This document shows positions 35,531 to 36,813 of a stretch of 36,813 nt of DNA, in pieces (within the stretch, counting starts at the first letter, position 1; each line of letters begins with the position of its first letter). The notes beneath the pieces are model-generated. The model ran no database searches, was not told the DNA's origin, and was given only the letters and a program-made list of their open reading frames with translations. Made by a program: the position numbers and the translations under genes. The DNA is taken from NCBI GenBank assembly GCA_030642005.1, contig DAOWOP010000003.1:1-36813 (forward strand). The letters run 5' to 3'. The DNA comes from Planctomycetales bacterium. GTDB lineage: Bacteria; Planctomycetota; Phycisphaerae; SM23-33.

Positions 35531-36454
35531 ATGGCTGATAAATGCGTCTTTCTCGATCGTGACCGGACGATTATCGAGGACCCCGGCTACCTGACGGACC
35601 CCGACGCCGTCAAACTCCTGCCGGGGGTTGAACTTGCTTTGCGGTCTCTTGGGCAGGCGGGTTTCAAACTGGTAGTCGTTACGAACCAGTCGGCAATCGC
35701 TCGCGGGCTGCTGACCGAAGACGGCCTGGAGCAAATCCACGACGAGATGCGCCGGCAACTGTCCGAGCGCGGCGTCGAACTGGATGCGATCTACTACTGC
35801 CCATATCACCCTGATGGGACCGTTGAGGAGTACACTCGCGTATCGGCCGATTCCAAGCCGTCGCCCGGCATGTTACTTCGGGCCTCGAAGGACTTGCGGA
35901 TAGACCTGACCGCCAGTTGGATGGTGGGCGATTCGCCGCGGGACATCGAGGCCGGTCAGAGGGCGGGCTGCCGAACCGTCCGCGTTCGCCTCAAGGGCGA
36001 CGGCGGGCCTGAACAGGATGAAGACGTTCAGGCCGATTTTACCGTTCGCAACCTTATCGACGCAGCGCGGGTGATCCTGCGTGAAAGCGGCGCAAGCCCG
36101 GCGGCGGGAAAAGCGTTCGAAAGTCCGGCAGCCATATCGGCCGGTGCAGGCCGGTTCGGCGAAAAGCCGGAGATGCCGATAGACAGCATGACTGATTCAC
36201 AGGTACTCCACGAAATCCTTCGCCACGTCAGACAGAACCTCACCCCCGGCGGGGGTTCGGAGTTCTCCGCGATGCGACTGATCGGCGCGATCTTTCAGAT
36301 ATTCGCACTCGCCGCTCTGACCTGGGGACTGATAAACATCCCCGGTGCGGCGACTTGCAATGAGACGTACGCTACCTGGCACGTGGCGTTGATGACGGCT
36401 GGCGTCCTGCAACTTGCGGCATTGACGTTCTTTATCCTTTCACGTCGGCGGTGA
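35531..36454 (+). CDS. gmhB: D-glycero-beta-D-manno-heptose-1,7-bisphosphate 7-phosphatase fused to a two-helix membrane C-terminus
   Basis: FLDRDRTIIEDPGYL, VVTNQSAIARG, CPYHPDG, WMVGDSPRDIEAG; hydrophobic segments LIGAIFQIFALAALTWGLI and VALMTAGVLQLAALTFFIL. Confidence 0.87.
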   Translation: MADKCVFLDRDRTIIEDPGYLTDPDAVKLLPGVELALRSLGQAGFKLVVVTNQSAIARGLLTEDGLEQIHDEMRRQLSERGVELDAIYYCPYHPDGTVEEYTRVSADSKPSPGMLLRASKDLRIDLTASWMVGDSPRDIEAGQRAGCRTVRVRLKGDGGPEQDEDVQADFTVRNLIDAARVILRESGASPAAGKAFESPAAISAGAGRFGEKPEMPIDSMTDSQVLHEILRHVRQNLTPGGGSEFSAMRLIGAIFQIFALAALTWGLINIPGAATCNETYATWHVALMTAGVLQLAALTFFILSRRR

Positions 36455-36480
36455 ATGCAACAGCGCTAACCCGGATATTG

Positions 36481-36679
36481 CACCGCAGAGAACGCAGAGT
36501 TCGCAGAGATGTTTATTTTAAAAGAACTTACGAGTGATTTTCACGATTTCGTAAAATGACACTCTGTTTTTTCAGATTATGGTAATCGGGGCACGATTGG
36601 TTGTGAGGAATTCCATAACTCTTGAAAAAACAATGAAATATGTTTTAAAAAATCTCTGTGAACTCTGTGTCCTGTGCCC
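36481..36679. repeat. 9-nt-period repeats in inverted orientation (cgcagagaa cgcagagtt cgcagagat ... tctctgtgaactctgtgtcctgtg)
   Basis: Arms 36481-36509 and 36653-36679 complementary at about 19/23 core positions. Confidence 0.75.
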
Positions 36680-36813
36680 TTTAGCCAATTATGCGGCCGC
36701 GCAAAGGGCGTATTCAACGGCCTTCAGTAACTTGTGAACTTGTACCCGTAACGTTGAGTTGGATGAGATTCGATGACGCCACAGCACGCCACGCAAGCCC
36801 GAGAGCATATCCA

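Overview
The window carries a conserved core of glutamine/nitrogen metabolism (pyrG-carB, carA on the opposite strand, glmS, glnA, a TorF/Gcw_chp-like porin, PII, amt, a NifA-like sigma-54 activator, gltB, gltD). After that come a PEP-synthase-like ATP-grasp protein with a degenerate KaiC/RecA-like N-terminus, a decayed integration hotspot at tRNA-Ser(GCU), a second sigma-54 activator, a cupin, ligA, an NAD-type isocitrate dehydrogenase, an intact-looking IS630-family element and an LPS/heptose cluster (lpxK, hldE, gmhA, gmhB). The gene content and style suggest a Planctomycetota/Phycisphaerae-like genome, which is an inference. The most unusual signal is a set of unrelated-in-sequence but similarly built degenerate repeats. 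Most have a 7-nt unit period and two have a 9-nt period, and several are arranged as inverted arms. They occur between genes, at gene 3' ends (encoding the C-termini of LigA and isocitrate dehydrogenase), and twice in frame inside carB at its domain boundaries. One is also the apparent target of the IS630 insertion. No CRISPR array, rRNA or defence system was seen.
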